DNA from: Kiritimatiellia bacterium
GTDB taxonomy: Bacteria; Verrucomicrobiota; Kiritimatiellia; SLAD01
Reading direction: 5' to 3'
Length of the DNA: 22,896 nt
Assembly: GCA_007128275.1 (NCBI GenBank)
Contig: SKXR01000082.1
Location: 1-22,896, forward strand
Shown: positions 14,470-20,901 of the stretch, in pieces
Position numbering within the stretch: the stretch's first letter is position 1
Layout: every line of letters starts with the position of its first letter
Notes under the pieces: generated by a model
Seen by the model: only the letters and a program-made list of their open reading frames with translations
Databases searched by the model: none
Told to the model about the DNA's origin: nothing
Position numbers and translations under genes: made by a program

Positions 14470-15885
14470 CTACCGGTATTTCACGCCGGTCTTACGTTCC
14501 GTATCCTTCAACATCTGTTCGGCAATATCATTGGCCCGGTGGAACAGGGCTTCTTCGTCGATATCGATCAGTGCGCCGCCGCGTACCACAATGCGACCGT
14601 TGACCATCGTCAACTCCGCGCGCGGACCCGAACCGCAGAAAAGGATGGCCGAAGCCGGATCGGTCATGGCGCCGGCGTAATCGATGCGGTCGAGCCGGAA
14701 CATCGCGAGGTCGGCCGCGCCGCCGGGTTGGAGACGCCCGATCTCCGGTTGTCCCAGGATCGCCGCGCCGCCGAGGGTGGCCATTTTCAGCACGTCGCGG
14801 GGAGGCATCGCGTCCACCGCGGTACCGACGCGGTGGACCAGCAGCGCCATTTGCATTTCACGGCCCATATTGGACGCGTCGTTGCTTGCGCTCCCATCCA
14901 CGCCCAAGCCGACGGGCACACCGGCGGCCAGCATCTTCGGGATGGGCGCAATGCCGGAGCCGAGCCGGAGATTGGAGGAAGGGCAATGAGAAATCCCGGT
15001 ACGGGTTTCCGCGAGCATGCGGATTTCGTCGTCGTTGAAGTAGATGCCGTGCGCGTACCAGACATCTTCGCCGACCCATCCGGTCTTTTCCATATACGCC
15101 AGCGGCCGCAAACCGTGTGTTTCAAGGCAGAACTGCTCTTCATCGATGGTTTCGCAGAGATGCGTATGGCATCGCACGCCGAGCCGGCGCGCCAGTTGCA
15201 TCGTCTCGGTCAACAACTCCGTGGTGACGGAGAAGGGCGAACACGGCGCCAGAATGATGCGGCACATGGAGAAGGGGTCGGGATCGTGGTATTTTGCGAT
15301 CACGCGCTCGCAATCCGCGAGGATCGCGTCGGGCGTTTGGACCAGGTCGTCCGGAGGCAGACCGCCGTCGGATTTGCCGCGGCTCATGCTGCCGCGTGTC
15401 GGATGAAAGCGCATGCCGATGCGGCGCGCCGTTTCGATTTCCACGTCCAACAATTCCGCCGAGGCTTTTTCGGGGAAGACATAGAAATGGTCCGAGGTGG
15501 TGGTGCAACCGGACAGCAACAACTCGCCGCACCCGATTTGGGTGCTCACTTCCACGGCCTCTTCGCGCAATTCGCGCCAGACTTCGTAGAGGCCAAGCAG
15601 CCAATCGAAGAGTTTCGCGTTTTGGACGAGGGGAATATTCCGGGTGAGGGTCTGATACAGATGGTGATGCATGTTGATGAAGCCGGGATACACCACGCAC
15701 CAGGACCCGTCGATCACCTCGGTGTCCGGTTCCAATGCCAGTTGCTGTGCGATATCGGATTCATTGGCGGTGAGAATGCGGGAGACCTTGTTTCCCTCGA
15801 TCATGACGTGTGCGCCATGCAGGTCGGGTTCCCCGTCCACCATGGTCACCAGCGTATGAATGTCGCGAATCAGATAACGACTCAT
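14470..15885 (-). CDS. 8-oxoguanine deaminase-like amidohydrolase
   Basis: This is a metal-dependent hydrolase of the amidohydrolase superfamily (471 residues). The closest recognisable group is the 8-oxoguanine deaminases (8-oxoguanine to urate plus ammonia), which are related to the triazine hydrolases. Metal and catalytic residues are in place: HxH His73/His75 ('FINMHHHLYQTLTRN'), His240/His242 with Glu245 ('CHTHLCE'), His279 ('YAHGIYF') and Asp330 in 'GVDGSASNDASNM'. That last motif and 'HHLYQTLTRN' are typical of the 8-oxoguanine deaminase branch. The start has GGGAG 4 nt upstream. It heads the deaminase / small ORF / FAD / 2Fe-2S / Mo series, which fits purine catabolism to urate. Guanine or another aminopurine remains possible as substrate. 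Confidence 0.82.
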   Translation of the reverse strand: MSRYLIRDIHTLVTMVDGEPDLHGAHVMIEGNKVSRILTANESDIAQQLALEPDTEVIDGSWCVVYPGFINMHHHLYQTLTRNIPLVQNAKLFDWLLGLYEVWRELREEAVEVSTQIGCGELLLSGCTTTSDHFYVFPEKASAELLDVEIETARRIGMRFHPTRGSMSRGKSDGGLPPDDLVQTPDAILADCERVIAKYHDPDPFSMCRIILAPCSPFSVTTELLTETMQLARRLGVRCHTHLCETIDEEQFCLETHGLRPLAYMEKTGWVGEDVWYAHGIYFNDDEIRMLAETRTGISHCPSSNLRLGSGIAPIPKMLAAGVPVGLGVDGSASNDASNMGREMQMALLVHRVGTAVDAMPPRDVLKMATLGGAAILGQPEIGRLQPGGAADLAMFRLDRIDYAGAMTDPASAILFCGSGPRAELTMVNGRIVVRGGALIDIDEEALFHRANDIAEQMLKDTERKTGVKYR

Positions 15886-15901
15886 CGTTCTCCCGTTACG
15901 T

Positions 15902-15924
15902 ATTGGAAATCAGACGTATCCAAT
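15902..15924. promoter_or_regulatory. Inverted repeat in the deaminase operon leader
   Basis: ATTGGA (15902-15907) and TCCAAT (15919-15924) are inverted with an 11-bp spacer, between the predicted promoter and the deaminase start codon. It is a candidate operator. Confidence 0.35.
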
Positions 15925-15929
15925 CATCA

Positions 15930-15959
15930 AATGTAGGGACGGAAGACAGACAGGGTCAA
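15930..15959 (-). promoter_or_regulatory. Candidate promoter of the deaminase / Mo-hydroxylase operon
   Basis: On the minus strand TTGACC (15959-15954), 18 bp, then TACATT (15935-15930). Transcription would start about 35-40 nt before the deaminase ATG. The -35 is good and the -10 weak. Confidence 0.4.
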
Positions 15960-16097
15960 GGGACAGCGCTCACCATAGGCCATGAAACGGGTTTTTCCTG
16001 TAGGGGTTAGAGGGAATCCCTGATGGAGTGCTGGGGAAAAGGGGGTGTCGGGTGGGATTGCGACACGGTTTGCAAGAAGAATATCCTCACAGGGACG

Positions 16098-16192
16098 TTC
16101 CTGAGTTTCATGTTGGGACCAATCGGGACACCCGATGGCGCAATCGTTCTGTTACAATTCAGCGATTTCATCACATTTCCTGAGTCATGTTG
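16098..16192. repeat. Imperfect direct repeat in the ssnA-deaminase gap
   Basis: TTCCTGAGTTTCATGTTG (16098-16115) recurs as TTCCTGAGTCATGTTG (16177-16192), identical except for two extra bases in the first copy. The palindrome ATCGGG-ACA-CCCGAT lies between the copies. Confidence 0.5.
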
Positions 16193-16349
16193 AACTTATG
16201 AAGGGAAAGAAGGGGTGAGTGAGGAGGCAACCGTTGTCGGTTTGGCTTCCCCGCCTGCCGGTGGTTAAGTAAGCCTGAACCCCCAATGATCTCAAGTCTT
16301 CCATCTCGGCCCTGTACAACCAACGGCGGGCAGGCAACGATTGGAAGCA

Positions 16350-17672
16350 TCAATGAATTTTGGACCAGAGTTTCTGGGCGCGTTCAACGCTCTTGGCGCG
16401 AATGGCTTCCTCGTCGATTCCGACCATGTGGCCGTTTTCGACGATGACGTTTCCGCGGGCGACGGTGGTGCCGACTCGCGCGAAGCTCAGCCCGAAGAGC
16501 AGGTGCCCATAAAACGTGTTCGGGTTGAGCGGGGTGAACGGGACGTATTCCGGGATGATGACATCGGCGAGATAGCCGGGCGCCAGCGCGCCGCGCGGTT
16601 CCGTGAACAGGCGGTCGCAAATGGTACGATTGTTCTTAAGGAGAATCTCCGCCGCTTCGGCGAAGGCGACGCGCGGGTCGCGGCGATAGGTGCGTTGCAG
16701 CAGGTACATCGCGCGCGCCTGGGAGATCATGTGCGAGGACATGCCGTCCGTGCCGATGCCGACGAGCACGCCCCTGGAGAGCATTTCCAGAATCGGGGTG
16801 ACGCTCAACCCGTTGTTCATGTTGGATTCGGGGTTGTTGACGAGAATGGAGTCGGTGGTCTTGAGCAGATCCATTTCGCGCGCTTCAAAGTGAATGCCGT
16901 GCACGAAGATGGTTTGCGGGCTGGGAATGCCGAAATCGAGAAAACGATCCATGATGCGGCGCTGGTAGCGCTCGAAGGTGACCTGGACATCCACTTCCGC
17001 TTCCGCGACATGCACATGGAAGCCGGCGCCGAGCGTGTGCGCGATATCGGAACATTTGTCCAGGGTCGGGGTGCTCAGGGTCATCAACGCGTGCAGCCCG
17101 AACAGCGCGGTGATCTGGTCGTCGTTGGAGGCCTTACATTTCTTGATGAACCGCTCATTCTCGGCGATGCCTTCGCCTTTCTCGTTGCGGTCGGAGACTT
17201 CGTAGCAGAGGCAGCCGTTGAGGCCGACTTCGCGGAAGGCTTTTTCTATGAGATCGAGGCTGCCTTCGGAACAGGACGGTGACGCGTGGTGATCGATGAT
17301 GGTGGTGCAGCCCGCGCGCGCGGCGTGCATGACCGCCATGAGGGCGGAGTAATACACGTCGTCGGCATCGAGGGCGAGGTCGAGTTTCCACCAGAGGCGT
17401 TCGAGGATTTCCTTGAAATTGCGGGCGGGTTCGCCGGGAGGGGAGAAGCCGCGTGCGAAGGTGGAGTAGAGGTGGTGGTGCGCGTTGATGAGTCCGGGCA
17501 TGACGATGTTGCCGCCGGCGTCGATGACGCGGTCGGGGTTGTATTTGCCTTCAGGGATTTGGCCGACTTCCGCGATCTTGTCGTCCTCGATATACACGCT
17601 CGCATTTTCCAGCATGTCGTTGTTGTCGTTGAGCGTGACTACAAACCCGTTCTTAATCAGTAATGAACTCAT
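16350..17672 (-). CDS. ssnA: SsnA-type putative aminohydrolase
   Basis: The 440-residue amidohydrolase-superfamily protein matches the SsnA group (E. coli length 442) in size and motifs. It has 'GLINAHHHLYSTFARG' (His65/His67), 'FHVHVAEAEVDV' (His219/His221, Glu224), 'FVHGIHF' (His258), 'GTDGMSSHM' (Asp309), and the long 'NPNTFYGHLLFGLSFARVGTTV' C-terminal segment. In E. coli ssnA sits in a purine cluster with ygfK, ygfM and xdhD, and the same company (YgfM-like and Xdh-like genes) is found here. The exact reaction of SsnA is not established; aminopurine or related deamination is likely. AAGGAG precedes the ATG. It is separated from the next gene by 464 bp, so it may be a separate transcript. 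Confidence 0.88.
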   Translation of the reverse strand: MSSLLIKNGFVVTLNDNNDMLENASVYIEDDKIAEVGQIPEGKYNPDRVIDAGGNIVMPGLINAHHHLYSTFARGFSPPGEPARNFKEILERLWWKLDLALDADDVYYSALMAVMHAARAGCTTIIDHHASPSCSEGSLDLIEKAFREVGLNGCLCYEVSDRNEKGEGIAENERFIKKCKASNDDQITALFGLHALMTLSTPTLDKCSDIAHTLGAGFHVHVAEAEVDVQVTFERYQRRIMDRFLDFGIPSPQTIFVHGIHFEAREMDLLKTTDSILVNNPESNMNNGLSVTPILEMLSRGVLVGIGTDGMSSHMISQARAMYLLQRTYRRDPRVAFAEAAEILLKNNRTICDRLFTEPRGALAPGYLADVIIPEYVPFTPLNPNTFYGHLLFGLSFARVGTTVARGNVIVENGHMVGIDEEAIRAKSVERAQKLWSKIH

Positions 17673-17702
17673 TCGGCATCTCCTTGGTTCTCGTATCGAT
17701 CC

Positions 17703-17731
17703 CGTATACCATGTTCATTCGCTGGGATCAA
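17703..17731 (-). promoter_or_regulatory. Candidate promoter of ssnA
   Basis: On the minus strand TTGATC (17731-17726), a 17-bp spacer and TATACG (17708-17703), 30 bp before the ssnA ATG at 17672. Confidence 0.45.
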
Positions 17732-17842
17732 CTGGGCGAGTGTGATAAATGAACGCACGTTCGTCACGTAAAAAGCGCATTCGCCAAAAAAGCGAACGGA
17801 AATATTTCCCCCGCGCCGTGCGGGCGGGTATAGTGGAGCCTT

Positions 17843-18739
17843 GTGAAAACGTTTCTGCGACATACTCGAGTTTCATATCTTCCCTCTCTTGCTGTGGGCG
17901 CGCTCTTGTGGGTGCTGGTCCCGGGCGTAGCGTCGGCGGGCGAGGAGTATGTTGTGCAGAAGGGGGATACGTTGGGTGGCATCGCGCAGAAGTTTGCAGT
18001 GACCGCGCGCGCGATACAGAATCACAATGATCTGGCCAGTCCGGACCGCATTGTGGTGGGGCAGACGTTACGCATTCCGCCCGGTCCGGATGCGCCGCTG
18101 AAATACGTGGTACAACCGGGGGACACGTTGGAGGCGATTGCGAGGAAACACGGCTTCTCCACGCGCGAGCTGGTGACCTACAACGAACTCAACAATCCGG
18201 ATTCGTTGCGGGTGGGGCAGGTCATTCTGGTGCCCGGTACACCGACGGTGCGGCGGGCGGGCTTGCCGGCGGCTTTGGCGCGGGAGTTGGACCGAACCCG
18301 TGTACGGCGCGGATGGACGCACATCGTCATTCATCACAGCGGCACGGCGCGCGGAAACGTGAAGGACATGGACCGGTATCATCGGGATCATCGCCGCATG
18401 GAAAACGGGTTGGGCTATCATTTTGTGATCGGCAACGGCAACGGCATGCGCGACGGCGAGATCGCGATGGGGCCACGCTGGCCGCGGCAACTGGATGGCG
18501 GCCATCTGGCGAGCGCCGCGCAGAATAAGTACAGCATAGGAATTTGTCTGGTGGGCAATTTTGATGAGTCCCCGCCGACCCCGCGGCAGATCGAGAGTCT
18601 ACGGGCCTTGATCCAGTATTTGCAGCGTCGGTGCAACATTCGTACCGGGCACGTGACCACGCATACGCGCATCAATATCCGGCCCACGGCCTGTCCGGGC
18701 CGCCATTTCCCGACGGATGCATTTTTGAGAAGCTTATAG
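17843..18739 (+). CDS. Exported LysM-LysM-N-acetylmuramoyl-L-alanine amidase
   Basis: This is a predicted periplasmic peptidoglycan hydrolase of 298 residues. The signal peptide is about 1-32 ('LAVGALLWVLVPGVASAG'). Two LysM carbohydrate-binding repeats follow: 'YVVQKGDTLGGIAQKF...VGQTLRIP' (36-79) and 'YVVQPGDTLEAIARKH...VGQVILVP' (88-131). The amidase_2/PGRP-like domain (158-290) has the zinc ligands His164 ('IVIHHSGT'), His274 ('VTTHTRIN') and Cys284 ('TACPGRHFP'). It would cleave the MurNAc-L-Ala bond during wall turnover. The start is GTG, with GGAG only 4 nt upstream and a TATAGT at 17829-17834 that could be a -10. It is divergent from ssnA and not obviously related to it. Confidence 0.9.
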   Translation: MKTFLRHTRVSYLPSLAVGALLWVLVPGVASAGEEYVVQKGDTLGGIAQKFAVTARAIQNHNDLASPDRIVVGQTLRIPPGPDAPLKYVVQPGDTLEAIARKHGFSTRELVTYNELNNPDSLRVGQVILVPGTPTVRRAGLPAALARELDRTRVRRGWTHIVIHHSGTARGNVKDMDRYHRDHRRMENGLGYHFVIGNGNGMRDGEIAMGPRWPRQLDGGHLASAAQNKYSIGICLVGNFDESPPTPRQIESLRALIQYLQRRCNIRTGHVTTHTRINIRPTACPGRHFPTDAFLRSL

Positions 18740-18772
18740 GGTGGCGGATTTTCGAAAGCCGGATTCCCACCC
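18739..18772. terminator. Possible bidirectional terminator between convergent genes
   Basis: GGGTGG (18739-18744) pairs with CCACCC (18767-18772), and GGC...GCC around the TTTCGAAA palindrome can form an inner stem. It fills the gap between the amidase stop and the permease stop. No clear T-tract is present on either strand. Confidence 0.35.
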
Positions 18773-18776
18773 GGGG

Positions 18777-20549
18777 TCAGAACGGCCATACGCGCAGGAT
18801 CAATGGAATCGCAACGAGGAAGATGATGATTTGGAGGGGCAGCCCGAGTTTCCAGTAGTCGCCGAAACGGTATCCGCCGGGGCCCATGACGAGCGTGTTG
18901 GATTGATGGCCGATGGGGGTGAGAAAGGCGCAGGACGCGCCGACGGCGACGGCCATGAGAAACGGGTCGGCGGACACGTTGAGTCCGTGCGCGAGGCCGA
19001 AGGCGATGGGTGCCATGAGGACCGCGGCGGCCGCATTGTTAATGGCGTCGGACAGGGTCATGGTGACCAGAAACAGGGCGATCAGTGTGACTACGGGCGG
19101 CCAAGTCTGGCCGATGCCAAGCAGGCCGTCGGCGATCAAGAGCGCGCCGCCGGTATCTTCCAAAGCCTGACCCACGGGAATCATGGCGCCGAGCAGGATG
19201 ATGATGGGCCAATCGATGCTGGTGTAGGTTTGGCGAACCGGAATGATGCCGAGGAGTACCATCGCAAGCGCCACCGCCACGAGCGCCACCTGGGTGGGCA
19301 GTAGGTTCATGACGGTGCAGGCGATGGCGGCGGCAAAAAGCCCAAGGGCGATGATGAGTCGGCGCGGTTGGCCGATGCTCAGGTCGCGTTTGGCCAGCGG
19401 CAGGCAACTGAGGTAGGTCAACGCTTCCTGAACGGCGTTGGAGGGGCCTTCCAATAACAGGACGTCGCCTTCCCGAAAGCGTATGGCGTTGAGTCGTTCG
19501 TGAATGCGTTGTCCTTGCCGGGCGACGGCGAGCAGGTTGATGCCGTGATGGAAACGGAGATTCAGCGAGCGCGCGGTCTGGCCCACCATGCGCGAGCCGG
19601 GCAGGACGACCGCTTCGCTCATATTGATCTCGTCGGATTTAATAAACTCACCGGTCAATTCCTTGCTGCCCGCCAGTTCGAGGCCGACATCGTCCGCGAA
19701 CTGTTTCAGTTCATCGGAGTCCGCCTCCACAATGAGGATGTCTTCCGCAAGGATGGTATCGTACCCGGAGTGGAGGCTGAGTCGTCGTTCCCCTCGTACG
19801 AGCCCGATGAGCGCCACTTCCGCTTCACTGAGTTCACCGATATCCTTCAACATGCGCCCGGCCAGTTTGGATTTTTCGGGGACGCGCACTTCGGTCAGGT
19901 AATCTTCGATTTCGAACAGCTCATCGGGGGACGCCTCTCCTTTGCGTACGGGAAGAAAGCGCCACCCGATGAGGGCAATAAAGAGGATGCCGGCAAGCGC
20001 GATGCCGGCGCCGACCGGCGAGAAGTCGAACATGCCGAACGGTTCTCCGCCGTTCCGCGCGCGGAACGTGGCGATGATGATGTTCGGCGGGGTGCCGATC
20101 ATCGTGGTCAATCCGCCGAGCAGCGATCCGAACGCCAGCGGCATCAGCAGCAGCGAGGCGGGTTTGTTGTTTTCGCGCGCCATGCGGATAGCCACGGGCA
20201 TCAGCAGGGCCAAGGCGCCGACGTTATTCATAAAGGCGGAACAGGCGGCGACCACGAGGGTGAGCGCGGCCACTTGCAGCACGGTGTGTTTCGGGACGTA
20301 CGACAGCCAGCCGGCGACCAAATCCACCGCACCGGCGTTGGAAAGGCCGCGGCTGATGACGAGCACGGCCGCGACGGTGATCACAGCGGGATGCGCGAAA
20401 CCGCGGAAGGCGTCATCCGGTGATACGATGCCGGGCAGGACCACGGCCATCATGGCCATGAGCGCGACGACGTCGTAACGCCATTTCCCCCAGATGAAGA
20501 GGACGAGCGCGCCGGCGAGAACAGTAAAAACCCAGATTTGTTCCTGCAT
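18777..20549 (-). CDS. SLC13-family permease with two RCK_C domains
   Basis: A 590-residue membrane transporter of the ion-transporter/DASS class that usually imports di- or tricarboxylates or sulfate with Na+. It has N-terminal membrane helices (about 5-200) including 'NNVGALALLMPVAI' and 'TTMIGTPPNIIIATF'. A cytosolic insert of about 205-380 holds two TrkA-C/RCK_C modules ('EVRVPEKSKLAGRML...' and 'EAVVLPGSRMVGQTARSL...'). The C-terminal membrane half has 'PIGHQSNTLVMGPGGYRFGD', the second substrate-site hairpin. The length is typical for this two-RCK_C subclass. GAGGA sits 9 nt upstream of the start. The substrate cannot be told from sequence; location next to a purine cluster is weak evidence. 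A weak promoter lies near 20572-20600. Confidence 0.9.
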   Translation of the reverse strand: MQEQIWVFTVLAGALVLFIWGKWRYDVVALMAMMAVVLPGIVSPDDAFRGFAHPAVITVAAVLVISRGLSNAGAVDLVAGWLSYVPKHTVLQVAALTLVVAACSAFMNNVGALALLMPVAIRMARENNKPASLLLMPLAFGSLLGGLTTMIGTPPNIIIATFRARNGGEPFGMFDFSPVGAGIALAGILFIALIGWRFLPVRKGEASPDELFEIEDYLTEVRVPEKSKLAGRMLKDIGELSEAEVALIGLVRGERRLSLHSGYDTILAEDILIVEADSDELKQFADDVGLELAGSKELTGEFIKSDEINMSEAVVLPGSRMVGQTARSLNLRFHHGINLLAVARQGQRIHERLNAIRFREGDVLLLEGPSNAVQEALTYLSCLPLAKRDLSIGQPRRLIIALGLFAAAIACTVMNLLPTQVALVAVALAMVLLGIIPVRQTYTSIDWPIIILLGAMIPVGQALEDTGGALLIADGLLGIGQTWPPVVTLIALFLVTMTLSDAINNAAAAVLMAPIAFGLAHGLNVSADPFLMAVAVGASCAFLTPIGHQSNTLVMGPGGYRFGDYWKLGLPLQIIIFLVAIPLILRVWPF

Positions 20550-20571
20550 AGATCGTGTTCCTCAAATGCGA

Positions 20572-20600
20572 AATATATCAGGGCCCGTTTGTGATGTCCT
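20572..20600 (-). promoter_or_regulatory. Candidate promoter of the SLC13 permease
   Basis: On the minus strand AGGACA (20600-20595), 17 bp, then TATATT (20577-20572), giving a very short leader before the ATG at 20549. It lies directly beside the left flank of the mobile-element-like repeat (20619). Confidence 0.4.
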
Positions 20601-20618
20601 GAACTATTTGGCTGGACG

Positions 20619-20630
20619 GGCGCAAAAGGC
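20619..20630. repeat. Left flanking direct repeat (putative target-site duplication)
   Basis: GGCGCAAAAGGC abuts the left terminal inverted repeat and is identical to 20850-20861. Confidence 0.7.
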
Positions 20631-20849
20631 AGGGTCAATACGTTCTCCAACCTAACTCCTCATGTATGAACCCGTTTCGAAAGAAACAGTTACCTTGGAG
20701 GGGCGAGTTATACGAGCCCGTGATATCGCGTTGAATAGCAATGGAGGCGGTTGGGTTTCCATTCACGTTCCCGGCGTCGCATAGCTCCGCCCTCCAAAAA
20801 GAGGGTAACCACCACTTTCCCAATGCGATGCAGAGAACGGAATGACCCT
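20631..20849. mobile_element. MITE-like non-autonomous element with terminal inverted repeats
   Basis: The left end AGGGTCAATACGTTCTC (20631-20647) and the right end GAGAACGGAATGACCCT (20833-20849) are inverted copies matching at 15 of 17 positions. Both ends are bordered immediately by the identical 12-mer GGCGCAAAAGGC (20619-20630 and 20850-20861), as a target-site duplication would be. Inside is a fold-back: GTTACC (20689-20694) against GGTAAC (20804-20809), and TTGGAGGG plus 21 further bases (20695-20723) against their inverted partner (20797-20769), about 22 of 29 matching. AATGGA...TCCATT (20740-20763) lies near the centre. The element is 219 bp and encodes nothing convincing, so it would depend on a transposase elsewhere. 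It occupies most of the 352-bp gap between the permease and protease genes (20550-20901). Confidence 0.75.
20689..20809. repeat. 121-bp internal fold-back of the MITE-like element
   Basis: Inverted arms GTTACC/GGTAAC are followed inward by TTGGAGGG/CCCTCCAA. The arms continue imperfectly for another 21 bp, with 6 unpaired bases on the right side only. The whole would form a long imperfect hairpin in RNA or a cruciform in DNA. Confidence 0.65.
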
Positions 20850-20861
20850 GGCGCAAAAGGC
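20850..20861. repeat. Right flanking direct repeat (putative target-site duplication)
   Basis: GGCGCAAAAGGC abuts the right terminal inverted repeat and is identical to 20619-20630, in the same orientation. Confidence 0.7.
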
Positions 20862-20901
20862 GGAATTCGGCGCCACGAAGAGGTGTACGCCATAAGCATC
20901 C

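Larger units (their letters stand above)
15886..16349. other. 464-bp intergenic region between the two amidohydrolase genes
   Basis: No credible gene. Besides the promoter and inverted repeat near its left end, it contains a hairpin-forming GTGTCG...CGACAC (16045-16050, 16061-16066) and ATCGGG-ACA-CCCGAT (16122-16136). It also has a direct repeat (16098-16115 and 16177-16192), AACCG-TTGT-CGGTT (16229-16242), and GCCTGCC (16253-16259) facing GGCAGGC (16329-16335). One of the hairpins may end the ssnA transcript, but none has a clear T-tract. The 59-60 codon frame that begins at the ssnA stop and runs to 16171 has mixed third-position composition and no family look. Confidence 0.6.

Noticed and set aside
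14428..15936. 502-codon open frame on the + strand opposite the deaminase gene
   Set aside because: It is the antisense shadow of a gene with all amidohydrolase motifs intact. Its product is a His/Asp/Gly-rich sequence with no domain, as expected for antisense of GC-rich codons.
15886..16349. Guanine-type purine riboswitch ahead of the purine genes
   Set aside because: I looked for the paired stems and conserved loop bases of the purine riboswitch on the minus strand and did not find a convincing match. The gap has simple hairpins only.
16171..16353. Short minus-strand frame starting at the ssnA stop codon (TGATG-like overlap)
   Set aside because: The overlap looks like coupling, but third-position composition is near even and no ribosome site or family resemblance is present. 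It runs through repeated or hairpin DNA.
17669..17863. 64-codon minus-strand frame ending at the ssnA ATG
   Set aside because: It overlaps the amidase start on the other strand and the ssnA promoter, and the product has no coherent features. The ATGA overlap with ssnA is probably chance.
20635..20856. 73-codon minus-strand frame within the MITE-like element
   Set aside because: It lies wholly inside the inverted-repeat structure; palindromic DNA gives such frames by chance. It shows no transposase motif.
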